A stretch of DNA of 64,000 nt from Puccinia triticina (GCF_026914185.1 NC_070573.1:1116001-1180000); one strand, 5' to 3'. Positions 35,081 to 46,008 are shown, counted from the first letter of the stretch. Notes: generated by a model not told the origin, from the letters alone. A program made the numbers and translations.

Positions 35081-35495
35081 CACTGAAAATGGGGGTAAGT
35101 ATATGTACTTATATGTATATGTGCATACAAGTGCATCCACGCGGGGCGTGATGCACTTGCGCAAACTTTGAAGTTAGTTTACACAAGGAAGGGATAATAA
35201 TTAAGGGTACTTGTAAGTGAGGTACCCTAGGTTATTTTACCCGTAGAATAAGAATCTTCTATAATATTTTACATATTAATTACATAAATCTGAGTAATTA
35301 ATTATTTATATATGTATTTAATGTTTTTGCATAGTTTTACATATGTAAGAGTAATAATGTCTCTTTCATATGTAAAACTACTTTTTATATTTTTATTTGT
35401 CACGGTGGCTCTGCCATAGTAGCCAGCTGACAAAGGCTCCACCGGACATTTCGTCACGGTAGGACCAGTTCTGACTACCACATCGTGTATCCACG

Positions 35496-35711
35496 CACTG
35501 CCAGCATAATTGGGTGGGCTGAATTTATCCCAGTTAAACTGGGATGCATCCAACCAATTTAAACTTGGTTGATCCCAACTGATGAAATATAAATCCAAGG
35601 CACCCCCCTTGGGTTTACATTTCATTGGTTGAGATCAACCCATTTTAAATTGGTTGAATGCATCCCAGTTAAACTGGGATAGCTTCAATCCAGCCAATTA
35701 CACTGGCAGTG
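35496..35711. mobile_element. CACTG MITE, 216 bp, TSD ACG
   Basis: Starts CACTGCCAGCATAATTGG and ends with CCAATTACACTGGCAGTG; 3-bp duplication ACG (35493-35495, 35712-35714). Almost the entire element folds on itself (shared TATCCCAGTTNAACTGGGATGCA). Its first 12 bases equal the left tip of the giant element, linking the two families. Confidence 0.9.
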
Positions 35712-35834
35712 ACGTTCACTCGACCATTCCTATTTTCTGCCTCATTTGATTAACAGAATCACAGGAGACTTTGGAAGATGATACTGTCATTCAGGATTCA
35801 GGGACAAGGGTTTGGAATCTCACCCCTTGTCTTT

Positions 35835-36235
35835 TACCGCGCCCTTTTGTAAAAGGGGTTTCTTCTCAGCTCGACCCTTTGGAAGAGTGGCTTCAATTTT
35901 TGCGGTTCCTTGGCTCAATGGGTGGTCTCTTGTTGCAACATTTTGACAAAGGGTCTTCTTCTCAACGCACCCTTGAGAAAAAAAGTGGACAGTTTCATGA
36001 GTGATTCATTGAATGGGTTATTCGCCTGCGCTGCTTACCGCGCCCTTTCGCCAAAGGTTTTTATTCTCAGCTTGACCCTTCAGAAGAGTGGCTTCAACCT
36101 TCGCGGTTGTTAGGTTCAATGGGTTGTCTGAAGTCCCACCATATGGAAAAAGGGTATTCTTTTCAACGCACCCGTGAGAAATAAGGTTTCCAGGTTCTTG
36201 AGTGATCTGATGAATGGGTTTTTTGCCTGCGCTGT
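35835..36235 (+). repeat. Two ~200-bp tandem units upstream of a small gene
   Basis: Units starting TACCGCGCCCTTT at 35835 and 36036, about 75-80% alike, each with CTCAGCT, GAAGAGTGGCTTCAA and a run ending GCCTGCGCTG. Confidence 0.75.
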
Positions 36236-36263
36236 ACACTATCAATTTTTTTTCCACGTTTTC

Positions 36264-36270
36264 TATAAAT
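36264..36270 (+). promoter_or_regulatory. TATA box of the 36406 gene
   Basis: TATAAAT 142 bp upstream of the start codon, directly downstream of the ~200-bp tandem units; followed by a pyrimidine-rich leader. Confidence 0.4.
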
Positions 36271-36405
36271 AAGAACTTTCCGCGCTTGACTTTTCTCTCA
36301 CACCGAGTTGATCCTGTTGACCCACAAATAAATTTAAACATCTTCATAAAACCTCCACGTAAGAATCAGTACCACTTTTCCAAATTCCTTCTTGAATTTT
36401 CAACA

Positions 36406-36904
36406 ATGTCAACTCCAAGACCATCAAACCATCCAAACATTGTCTCTGGACACTTTGAAGCCACAGCTGATGTATACATATTTCTCAAAACTGTTGGTCT
36501 ATTGTGATGCTTACGCCTTTTTGTGAGTCCGAACTTGATGTATTCCGCGGCAACCAATACGGCTTGGTGACTACTGGCACTTTCTTCCAATGTTCCGGAG
36601 TCGCAGGCAAGAAGGAAATAGAATTCAAAGTCAAACTCATGGCAAATACGGCAATCAAAAACGCCCTTGAGGAGGGCATTCTGTATTCTCTGACTGGAGG
36701 GCAAATGATTTTCCTTAACAATGGCAGTACTCCAACTATCACATATACACAGGACTCAATAATGTGCATTGGTAAGGAATCTGACCTCACCCTTGATTTT
36801 ACCAATCAAACTGGGATTGTCAAACTTGGTGTAATTGTTGAAAATTCCAAGATACCAAGCCCACACGTGGGAGAGGATAACCAACTCAAGTTTAATTCCT
36901 GAAA
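36406..36904 (+). pseudogene. Small unrecognised gene with one frameshift
   Basis: ATG at 36406 (MSTPRPSNHPNIVSGHF) in frame 1 to a TGA at 36505, while a frame overlapping by a few bases continues from about 36504 as LTPFCESELDVFRGNQYG, FFQCSGVAGKKEIEFKVKL, then LDFTNQTGIVKLGVIVENSK, ending at 36904. A one-base indel near 36500 would join them into a ~165-residue protein. The alternation of beta-like segments suggests a small beta-barrel, and weaker coding-like sequence (VRVQLKGLLEGFD) follows near 37050. I recall similar short multi-copy proteins in rust fungi but cannot name a function. It is cargo of the second CACTG element. Confidence 0.45.
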
Positions 36905-37521
36905 CTATACCTTGTTCTGAGTTTGAACTCAACAACAACACAACCGTAATCTCAGGCTTTACTCATCCGCAAATTTTATGTTACAACTTACATACATAAT
37001 CAAAAATTGTGAGATGCGCCCTCATGTATCAGATAATTTATATGCAGGAGTGAGGGTGCAACTCAAAGGGTTGTTGGAGGGGTTTGACTCAAACACAGCT
37101 AGATTGATAATGAAGGTGTGCATTTCTTGCTCCTAAGCCAAGGCAATGGCTTCTAAGCCAAGGCAATGATAGCTAATTCAGCAGTTTTTCAGGTGACATC
37201 TGGTGTTTTTGTCCCAAATGGGTACCCTTCTGCTTGTCCATCCATCTCACATATCCCTCTATGAAAAAAAGAATCCCATTTTGTTTTCTTCTCACTCCCT
37301 TAGTTGACAGATGGAACAATTTATCATTTTCTTGACGTCTTCCTATATTCTTAAACTTTTACCTTTTCTTATTTTTCCAAAGTGTGATATATATTACTCC
37401 TTGCAGAATATTTTTAAGTAGCTATGAGGGAACTTGGAATAAAAGTTTCAATTCAACTTTCAATTCACCATGGTCTGCGACAAGCGGCGGTGCAGCCGCC
37501 TTGAAAGTCTAGTATCTTGTA
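36905..37521. other. Non-coding stretch after the small gene
   Basis: AT-rich, with one short duplication (TCTAAGCCAAGGCAATG twice at 37131-37170). The stretch 37045-37110 may be a decayed continuation of the small gene. Confidence 0.4.
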
Positions 37522-38040
37522 AAAATGTGGTTTACACCTTGTAAACTGTGGTCTAAACCTTGTAAACTGTGGTTTAAACTTTGTAAACTGTGGCTTACAC
37601 CTTGTAAATTTACAAGATTACAAGATGTAAACCACAAGTTTGCGAGATGTCAACCACAAGCTCACAAGATGCAAACCGTGAGTTTACAATATTTAAACCA
37701 CAGGTTTACAAGATGTAAACCACAGGTTTACAAGATGTAAACCACAGGTTTACAAGATGTAAACCACAGGTTTACAAGATGTAAACCACAGGTTTACAAG
37801 ATGTAAACCACAGGTTTACAAGATGTAAACCACAGGTTTACAAGATGTAAACCACAGGTTTACAAGATGTAAACCACAGGTTTACAAGATGTAAACCACA
37901 GGTTTACAAGATGTAAACCACAGGTTTACAAGATGTAAACCACAGGTTTACAAGATGTAAACCACAGGTTTACAAGATGTAAACCACAGGTTTACAAGAT
38001 GTAAACCACAGGTTTACAGGTTTACAAGATGTAAACCACA
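37522..38040. repeat. TTTACA array B2, inverted relative to B1
   Basis: About 23 units of 22 bp, CAGGTTTACAAGATGTAAAC, the reverse complement of the B1/B3 unit; short switch of orientation at 37600-37620. Confidence 0.95.
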
Positions 38041-38615
38041 TCCACAGACTTCAGACCACCCAGAACCACGCCGTAGATAACCCAGGATCACCCCACAAGA
38101 GGATACCACGCTCCCAGTACACCTACCGTCACAGGCGCCTAGGTTATTGACAGTAAGTATACTCTTCATTTGAACCTTGATTATCCAGAGTGATTTCTCT
38201 GTGTCTCTTGATTGCTTCTCTTTATTGCTTTCACATCAACCCTGCTCAAGATCAAAGGTTACTCTGTTAATCCTAGACTCAGTCTAAAAATCAGAGCAGA
38301 TGAGTACTACTATTCTGTGTCCCCCCACCGTCTCCTTGGTGCGCGCGGAGGCTGTAGCCCCTGTTGGTCTTGCACAGCTGTCCTTACCACTTTTCCAGGT
38401 GGTTCAAGTAGACTTTTGAGGATCCTCCTATAAGGAGTAGATAGACCCCCTCCAGATCATACATTTCTCTTTCTTTTTACTCTTTCTTTCTCTTTCTCTC
38501 TTACTCACTGTTTGTAGTTCTTTATCCCAAGAAATACAACCAGTGTCCACCATTTTTCTTGTGTCCTGTAGCCACTATAGAGGCTCAGGCTCACACTTGA
38601 TCATGCCCGGTTTGA
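38041..38615. other. Non-coding stretch between arrays
   Basis: No recognised gene; short frames only. TC-rich tract at 38462-38520. Confidence 0.4.
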
Positions 38616-38790
38616 TCGGTCATCAGGAGGTTTGAATCCTCTTGATGACCTCTGACTGGTCATCAAGAGGTTTGATTCCTCTTGATGACCAATCTGACCG
38701 GTTATTGAGAGGTTTGATGCCTCCCAATGACCTCTGACTGGTCATTGAGAGGGTTGATTCTCTCGATGACCAGTCACATTTCCTCCCCCA
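38616..38790. repeat. Tandem hairpins GGTCATCAAGAGG
   Basis: Four hairpin units with stems of up to 13 bp (GGTCATCAAGAGG/CCTCTTGATGACC) around TTTGATT-like loops. Confidence 0.8.
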
Positions 38791-39044
38791 GGGCAGATAG
38801 GCTGTTTCCCTGTTGGTCCCCCAGTTGCGCCATTGACCAATGGCAACACCAAATGTTGTCTGTGCGTTGAAACCCCGTCTGCACAATGGATTATCTACAT
38901 CCATTGGTGAAGAGGTCAGACCTCCGCATGCTCAATGGGTCGCTTGACATACACAATGTAGCCCCGTTGGGAACATGTCTCCTGTACCAGACCGTCTCAC
39001 CAATGGTATCCAATGCCAGAAACAGGTGTGGTGGTGCACATTCT

Positions 39045-40440
39045 GTAAAGTGTGGTTTACATCTTCTAAACTTGTGGGTTACATCTTGCAAACTTGGGTT
39101 TACATCTTTTAAAATTGTGGTTTACATCTTGTAAACTTGTGGTTTTCTTGTAAACTTGTGGTTTACATCTTGTAAACTGTAGTTTACATGCTGTAAAGTG
39201 TGGTTTACATCTTGTAAACTGTAGTTTACATGCTGTAAAGTGTGGTTTACATCTTGTAAACTGTAGTTTACATGCTGTAAAGTTTGGTTTACATCTTGGA
39301 AATTGTAGTTTACATGCTGTAAAGTGTGGTTTACATCTTGTAAAATTGTGGTTTACATCTTGTAAACCGTAGTTTACATGCTGTAAAGTGTGGCTTACAT
39401 CTTGGAAACTGTGGTTTACATGCTGTAAAGTGTGTTTTACATCTTGTAAGCTGTATTTTACATGCTTTAAAGTGTGGTTTGCATCTTGTAAACTGCAGTT
39501 TACATGCTGTAAAGTGTGGTTCACATCTTTTAAATTTGTGGTTTACGTCTTGTAAACTTGTGGTTTACATCTTGTAAACTTGTGGTTTACATCTTGTAAA
39601 CCTGTGGTTTACATCTGGTAAACCTGTGGTTTACATCTTGTAAACCTGTGGTTTACATCTTGTAAACCTGTGGTTTACATCTTGTAAACCTGTGGTTTAC
39701 ATCTTGTAAACCTGTGGTTTACATCTTGTAAACCTGTGGTTTACATCTTGTAAACCTGTGGTTTACATCTTGTAAACCTGTGGTTTACATCTTGTAAACC
39801 TGTGGTTTACATCTTGTAAACCTGTGGTTTACATCTTGTAAACCTGTGGTTTACATCTTGTAAACCTGTGGTTTACATCTTGTAAACCTGTGGTTTACAT
39901 CTTGTAAACCTGTGGTTTACATCTTGTAAACCTGTGGTTTACATCTTGTAAACCTGTGGTTTACATCTTGTAAACTGTAGTTTACATGCTGTAAAGTGTG
40001 GTTTACATCTTGTAAACTGTAGTTTACATAAAGTGTGGTTTACATCTTGTAAAGCTGTGGTTTACATCTGGTAAACCTGTGGTTTACATCTTGTAAACCT
40101 GTGATTTACATCTTGTAAACCTGTGGTTTACATCTTGTAAACCTGTGGTTTACATCTTGTAAACCTGTGGTTTACATCTGGTAAACCTGTGGTTTACATC
40201 TTGTAAACCTGTGGTTTACATCTGGTAAACCTGTGGTTTACATCTTGTAAACCTGTGGTTTACATCTTGTAAACCTGTGGTTTACATCTTGTAAACCTGT
40301 GGTTTACATCTTGTAAACCTGTGGTTTACATCTTGTTAACCCTTGTGGTTTACAACTTGTAAACTTGTGGTTTACATGCTCTAAACTTGTGGTTTATATC
40401 TTGTCAACTTGTGGTTTATTTACATCTTGTTAACTTATAG
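39045..40440. repeat. TTTACA array B3, about 60 units
   Basis: A divergent part (39045-39600) with alternating CTGTAAAGTGTGGTTTACAT units, then a homogeneous 22-mer part (39600-39960), then mixed. Core stem GTAAACC-TGT-GGTTTAC throughout. Confidence 0.95.
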
Positions 40441-41319
40441 TTTAAATCTTGTCCATGTAAGTTTTGTTTGCCTTTTTTTAGCTGTACATTTTTCAAAGGG
40501 AGCGCGCCATAGGATTCTTCCTTGCCCGTCCCCTTCTAGGGAGGCCCAAACCGTCTAATCTCATCGAGGGTTCCAGGTCTCCCAATGTGTAAGTCAACTG
40601 CGTGAAGAGCCCCTCCTTTTGGCTGATGAAGGCCGTAAGGCTTGTTCAGCGTGCCCGTGTGCGCTGGGCGCTTAGGGCGCCAAGAGGGGTCTCCTCCGCA
40701 AGACAGCTCTTGAGTGTTATTAGGAGGAGGTTTCTTAGGAGAGCCAAATGTGAGCCCCTAGAACTTGGCTTCTGAGAGCCTGAGACATTAGGTAGACCCA
40801 AACCTCTCAGAAGCAAGCATTGTTGTTGCACACGCGTCAAGTAACTGAATAAGACCCACATCACAATACAAGGTTCTTATTGTGTTTTTCAAGAAGCTTG
40901 GACGATTTCAGTAATTTTTTATTTCATGTTATGGATTTATTTTCAGCTTCCAGATAGACTTCACGCTTAAATATCCCACAGCCATCCTTTGATTGTAGTG
41001 TGTGTAACAGTCCTGAGCTTGGCCGGTCCCTCCGTTCAGGCAGAGGGCAGCAGCCTAGCTACATGATGAGGGGCAGGGAGGGGAAAAAAGCCTCTCTGGT
41101 TCCAAATATGAGCTTTTTTTTTCCAAAAGTCTACTCCCTGACCATCATCTGGAGAATGATGGCTCAGGGATTAGATTTAGGCTTGGGCCTCATCTGACAC
41201 CTGTCAAGACTAAGCGTGGAGTAAACATGAAAGATATGGGATCTGCCAGGATCTACCCCAAATAAAACTTTGTGAATGTGTCCAAGCTTCTTGAAAAACA
41301 CAATATGTAATATTCCTAA
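40441..41319. other. Region with inverted pair, no gene
   Basis: Contains an inverted pair ATTGTGTTTTTCAAGAAGCT (40879) / AGCTTCTTGAAAAACACAAT (41284) about 400 bp apart, maybe a MITE. The left member is non-coding; the right member overlaps the decayed C-terminus of the recombinase. Confidence 0.45.
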
Positions 41320-42020
41320 TGCCGCAGCTTTCTCTGATGGGGAGTAGTGTCTGATATACAGATTGTAGCAATCTGATTTTCAGCATCCTAAGTGACAGAT
41401 CTGATCTACCGGTACCCCTAAAGCGTTCCGCAGGGAAGCGCCTCCGACCCGGAAGGAATGGCCTGATATGCCAGTGTACCCACCATTGGACAGGAGCTGC
41501 TGGATGAGTTGGACCGCGTCGGCGCGGGTCAAGTTGAATTGGTCGGGGCCGTGTTGGTAACTGAAGAGTACCCCGTCTGAACCTGGAGCGGCTTGTCGCA
41601 ACGCAGGATGGCTGCTACTGGGCAGAGGAGCCCGCCCAGCTGTTTTAAATGGAGTAGTTGGGGCTCTCCGGGCTTGGCGGTCTTTGCTCCTTGGAGAGGC
41701 AATGAGACCAGGTTAGAATCAAGGGTTATGAAACGTCCCTCAACAATGGTGTCCTTGACTAAAACGGTTGAAGATGGCTCAGGTTGTCCTGTCGCGTTTG
41801 AGCAGGTCAGCTCAGCTAGTCGGGCCATCCCCCAGAACGCCACCATTGCCATATCAAATATTGCCCTGGATTTGGGGGGGCCGTCCTTCATGCACTTGGC
41901 CAGATAGAGGAGGTGGTGAAGCTGTATTGCTTTCTTGGGTGGACGCGGCGGTTCGGTCGCATCTAACCATGCGGAGGACCAAAGGAGCACCGCCATCTTC
42001 CCAAAGGACTCTGTCATCAT
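41320..42020 (-). pseudogene. Tyrosine recombinase remnant
   Basis: Starts at 42020 (MMTESFGKMAVLLWSSAWLD), a helical N-terminal domain with HHLLYLAKCMKDGP, then FWGMARLAELT (first catalytic Arg), a strand-rich stretch, and LCPVAAILRCDK. Near 41590 the frame shifts by one and continues GVLFSYQHGPDQFN, GYTGISGHSFRVGGASL (the HxxR box), then a TGA at 41380-41382 where Trp is expected, then KSDCYNLYIRHYSP with the likely catalytic Tyr. This is the layout of DIRS/Crypton-type recombinases of fungi. It abuts the right arm of the second CACTG element and lies outside the body of the DIRS element it would normally serve. Confidence 0.85.
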
Positions 42021-42768
42021 CCCGGCGAGCTGGATACAGGTATCCGGCTCGCCGCGAGGAAATCATCTCGCTGTAACCAGCTCACTCCAGCTAGCCGGGA
42101 GGATTTCCTCTCGACGAGCTGGCAGCTATCTGGGAGGAATCCCTCTCGGAGAGCTGGCAGCTAGCCGGGAAGAAGCCCTCTCGACGAGCTGGCAGCTATC
42201 CGGGAGGAAGCCCTCTCGGCGAGCTGGATACCCGCAACAAACTCTCCGGAAGGGCTTCCACCTGTAGCTGCCAGCTTGGTGGCTTGGGCAACGCGGGGTT
42301 GATTAACTTGTCGGACATCTCTGGTCCGACGAGTTGAACCTGTCGAGTTGAGATGTCCGACGAGTCGAACTTGTCGGACCCACACCCGTTGGACAAGCTA
42401 GTCCGACCGGTGAACCTGTCGGACAGGTCTGTCCGACTGGGGAACTTGTCGGACATACAGGTCCGACCAGTGGAAGCCGGTCGGACAGACATGTCCGAAA
42501 GCTCCTCGGACGATGTGGTCCGACCAGCCAGTCCAAGGGAAGCTCGGGCTGCGCTGTCCGACTGCAGAGCGGTCAAACAAGTCCGACGGATGGTCGGGCC
42601 AAGCTGCTCAAGGACCCGTCAAGCAGAAATGTCCGCCTTCTGCTCAAACGGGGGGATCCGACAGGTGGGCTCCACCACCCGTCGGACGGCCATGTCCGGC
42701 AACTGGTTGGACATGCCTGTCCGAGCTCTTGTCGGACAAGCATGTCCGAGGGGATAATCCATGCAGTG
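42021..42768 (-). repeat. Right arm of the second CACTG element
   Basis: Mirror of 29915-30870 but shorter: about four to five units of the ~34-bp repeat instead of nine, then the GTCCGAC/GTCGGAC motif zone and the CAGTG end at 42768. Confidence 0.85.
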
Positions 42769-43700
42769 CCATTCCAAATGAAACCAATGTACTTCTGTTC
42801 AAGCAGGAACGGGGAGTATTTTGTTGTACTAGTTTTCACCCCAAGTTTGTCCAACCTTTTCAAGACATCCGTCATCAGGGTCTGTGAATTGACCCTCTTC
42901 ACAAAGAGGTTGTCATCTACCCAACGGAAAATGTTCATCACATCAAATTCTGCTAGCATCAATTTTTTCCAGGCGTCCGGGGGTCTGCCAAAGGAGCCGC
43001 AGCCTGCGACACCGCCAAACGTTATTCTTGTATCCAATAGCAGTTTATCGTCAAAGTCCCTTACCATGAGGTAAGGCCATTGATCAGGGGCCGTGGGGAT
43101 TTGGCAGTATGCCTTTTCCCAATCAAAAAGTGCCAAGAGCACTGGCTCTTTTAAGTCTTTGAGGAAGTTCGCCACAGTGTTGAAGTCATCCCACGTTGTC
43201 TTGAAGTCACAGGCGTCCATGAAAGAGTTGACCGACGGGATCTCCTCCCTACCGTGCGGAAAAGATAGGTCATTTATTGGCCTCAGCGACCCGTTGCCGT
43301 TTATTACGGCCCCTAGAGGGTTTGTACGGAAGAATGGGAACCGTTTGGCTACTTGGTCATAGGTAAACGGTCCAAACATCCTTCTGGCTTTTAGTTCTTT
43401 GTGGATTTACTCTTTGATCTTTGCTTTTGCTAGCAAGGCGAAGGTGTGCAGTAGGTTATGTTTCCTGCCAACCTGTGTACCGGGATGCCCTGGTCAAAAC
43501 CAGACCGGAATCCTTCTAGCACGTCCTGAAACTCTGGTAACAAGCGTGCCGTTTCCAAGGCTGTTTCCCACACTCCAATGTTCATCTTGCGTGATATGGA
43601 CACGGGCCAGTCACCTAATTGGTCTTCCGCGTTTTCTTCCTGTACGTGCTCCCAATTTCTCTCACATGTGGGGCGCTCTTACTGGCGTGGGACACATTTT
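42769..43700 (-). pseudogene. DIRS reverse transcriptase, interrupted
   Basis: Minus strand reads GFRSGFDQGIPVHRLAG, then a TAA (near 43404) where Glu would fit, then RMFGPFTYDQVAKRFPFF, GSLRPINDLSFP, LALFDWEKAYCQIP (catalytic Asp), ITFGGVAGCGSFGRP, MNIFRWVDDNLFV (the DD box) and YIGFIWNG. The order and motifs fit DIRS-family reverse transcriptases. The frame runs to the CACTG insertion point and continues in RNase H beyond it. Confidence 0.87.
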
Positions 43701-43971
43701 GAGATTAGTCAGAAATTGCTTAACATGTTCATTGCTACTAAGACTTAATCTTAAATCGCCGAGTTAAATGTACCACTGGGTGGTGAGGTGTCTATTGACA
43801 ACCCCCCTGAAGCCATGAGTTTTAATTGAATAAAAAATCAAAATGAACCCGCTAACTAATAAGATTTCCCCTTATTGTAAACCCTTCCTGCATTACCTCC
43901 CCCATTCCCGGTCCCACCACGATTCCCGCTTCCCCCCCGTGTCCGCCATTGCCTTGCCCCCCTCCTTTGTC
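43701..43971. other. Spacer between DIRS gag-like ORF and polymerase
   Basis: No recognised motif; minus-strand Gly-rich coding tail (GQGNGGHGGEAG) may belong to the gag-like ORF. Confidence 0.4.
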
Positions 43972-44690
43972 TCAATCGTTGATGCTAGGCCCCAAACAAT
44001 TGCTTTTGAAACCGCCTTGTTTAGAGTGTTGATCTTTGGACCCGCTTGGTCCCTTTGGGATATCTAATCCTGGTCGCGTAGAAAGAGCTCCCCCTTTTGG
44101 CGTAATTTGTTGAAGGTGGAGAGGAATCTTGCTTGACTGGTTGTCTTTCTTGGCCGTTGGTTGGCCTGTGATTGGGTCCCAACCAAACCTGCAACCCCCT
44201 ACGGCGTAAGGGTTATCTTTGAACTCATCCTCTTCAAATCGGAGCACTTTTGAGTGTACTGTGGATACAATCTCCTTCTGGTAAATTGAAATGTTTGCCA
44301 CCAACAAGGACCCATCCGGCATTGTCACCCGGTACGTAAGCGCGTTAGTCCGTACGTGGATATCATAGGGTAGCGTTGTCATAAATCCTTCTCTTTTGAT
44401 GATTTGATCACAATTTTTCTTGTGGAGTGGTAGCCAGACTGCAAGGTTGGCTTGGCTGGGTATTTTAACTACTGCTTCAAAAAAACCTGATGGTTCACTG
44501 ACCATTCTTGGTAGGTCTGGAGGTATTTGCATGGGTATGGGTACCCGTTGTAGCGGTCTTTGTCCCCGTTGTCTGACTTCATCCTCTTTTTGGCTTGATA
44601 AGCTAGCGCCCGATCCTGCCAGACCTTGTTGAAAATGGTCAGCGGGAGTGGCGCCCTGAAAGCAAGGAGGTTCCTCTCGAAAAACGGCGT
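43972..44690 (-). pseudogene. DIRS gag-like ORF, frameshifted
   Basis: N-terminal part (44690-44475) reads FNKVWQDRALAYQAKKRM, NGYPYPCKY and YQEWSVNHQVF; at a run of seven A on the plus strand (near 44480) the frame shifts into GFFEAVVKIPSQANLAVWLPLHK, YDIHVRTNALTYRV, KVLRFEEDEF and NPYAVGGCRFGWDP. It ends at 43972 in a Gly/Lys-rich tail. In the family this protein is taken as the structural ORF1; function here is inferred only from its position before the polymerase. Confidence 0.7.
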
Positions 44691-44763
44691 AAATCCTAGA
44701 TTGTCATTGGTTGGGATTGCGGCGTCGTTGAAGAGGACCGGTGTTCCGGTCAGGTAGGGCCGA

Positions 44764-44985
44764 AGAGCGCAGGCAGAGGTTGATCAGCAGCGCCTCCCCC
44801 GGGGAGGCGCGGCACCCCGCAACTGAGTTCGCAGTGGTCAAGCGCTGAAACCTAGTTGGTTGAGGAGCAACCGGTACCGGCCTGCAGCAGCCGACCCGGA
44901 ACCACGACTCCATCGGATTCAGCCGATCTCAGCTTACCTATCAACCCCGCTGATCAGGAAAACTTTTTTCGCCGACTAAGGAAAA
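44764..44985 (-). repeat. DIRS inverted terminal repeat, right
   Basis: Pairs with 27585-27801. Confidence 0.85.
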
Positions 44986-46008
44986 CTTAGGACCCTTGCC
45001 GATCAGGAAACATTTCAAATGTTAGGTGGATCAGGACACTAACAGTATGTCAAATTTGATAGCAGCAGCAACGGCGACTGTGAAACAGATCGCCGGCATC
45101 AGCAACACTCAGGCGGATACACAAGAACAGAGGGATACAACGTAGCCGAGGCTGACTCGAGAGTCGTCCACGCAGGTGCAAGACCAGCAGGACAAAATAA
45201 AAGTGGAAGGACCTACCCACCCAAAAATGGAAGCCCCGCCTTCCAAAAGACCAAAGAAGGTCACCACGAAAGCCTCAACAAGGAGAATCCGGACCAGATT
45301 GACATCGCGGGCTCCAGAAGGCAAGGAAGGAGAGATAGAGGAGGGGTTTGATGGGTTAGGGAAAGAAGGATCAAAGGGGGTAGAGGAGATATGGGAAGAA
45401 ATAGGAGGTGAAGGAGAGCAAGGGACAAAAGGAACCAAACCCTCGGCAGGTAACCTCAGCGAACTCAAAACAGATCCATAAACGGAAAAGGGGTCATGAT
45501 GCTGAGATTTTCTGCAACACTTGCACTGTCCAACAGAGAATCCAGTAGGAGTAGCGGGGAGAGTGGAGGCAGGTTTGACAGGACAGTGGCTTGGGAAGAT
45601 GGACATCAAAGTGGCAATGCTAGAAGCATTCAAGAAAGGGATGGCGGCAGAAGCAGAGGGAAAGTTGGGTCAGGCAGAAGTTTTCTACATAATCAGCGCC
45701 GGTCTTGGCGGGAAACCAAGAGGGGAGAACACCGAGCGATCAAGCCCAACTACCACCCAGACAGCGACTACCGCCAAATCACTGGCCACCCCATCCACAA
45801 GGGTACAGACATCCCTCACCAACCCCCCCCACACCATCCAACCTCCCATCCATTTCAGGTTTTAAAGTACCGGTCCCGGTCCCTGCAATCACCCGTTGAA
45901 CTCAAGACTTTGACGAAATTTCAATCAGTTTTGCACAGGGTGCCACCTCTCCCATTAGCACTCCTGGACTCAACCCACCTCCCGCTGCGCTCCCGGTAAG
46001 TGCACAGA
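44986..46008 (+). other. Gag-like or ORF1-like remnant, unassigned
   Basis: A plus-strand frame from ATG 45047 (MSNLIAAATATVKQIAG) with a TAG after 32 codons, then a Lys/Glu-rich tail to 45480; a second frame reads MDIKVAMLEAFKKGMAAEAEG and KLGQAEVFYIISAGL (45600-45865). This looks like an N-terminal helical segment of a retroelement ORF1 but I cannot assign it. 45938-46005 repeats 27820-27890 directly. Confidence 0.35.

Larger units (their letters stand above)
29915..42768. mobile_element. Second CACTG element, 12.9 kb, TSD CCA
   Basis: Ends CACTGCATGAATTATCCCC (29915) and CACTGCATGGATTATCCCC read inward from 42768, flanked by the 3-bp duplication CCA (29912-29914 and 42769-42771). Excising it with one CCA joins the DIRS reverse transcriptase to RNase H in frame (GFIWNGSNKTVRLP), a direct proof of the borders. 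Arms of about 770-950 bp hold dense GTCCGAC/GTCGGAC motifs and a ~34-bp tandem repeat, as expected of CACTA subterminal regions. No CACTA transposase is visible; cargo includes three TTTACA arrays, an LTR, a MITE, a broken small gene and a tyrosine recombinase remnant. Confidence 0.9.
27585..44985 (-). mobile_element. DIRS-type retrotransposon with inverted ends, twice interrupted
   Basis: Minus-strand order: gag-like ORF (44690-43972), reverse transcriptase (about 43700-42769), RNase H (29914-29397 and 28666-28394). Ends are inverted repeats of about 220 bp (27585-27801 and 44764-44985), a DIRS hallmark instead of LTRs. After removing the 12.9-kb CACTG element and the 720-bp solo LTR the element is about 3.8 kb. 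No tyrosine recombinase remains in its own body, although one lies in the CACTG element nested in it. A ~70-bp direct repeat of 27820-27890 occurs at 45938-46005, possibly related to the internal complementary region of DIRS elements. Confidence 0.8.
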
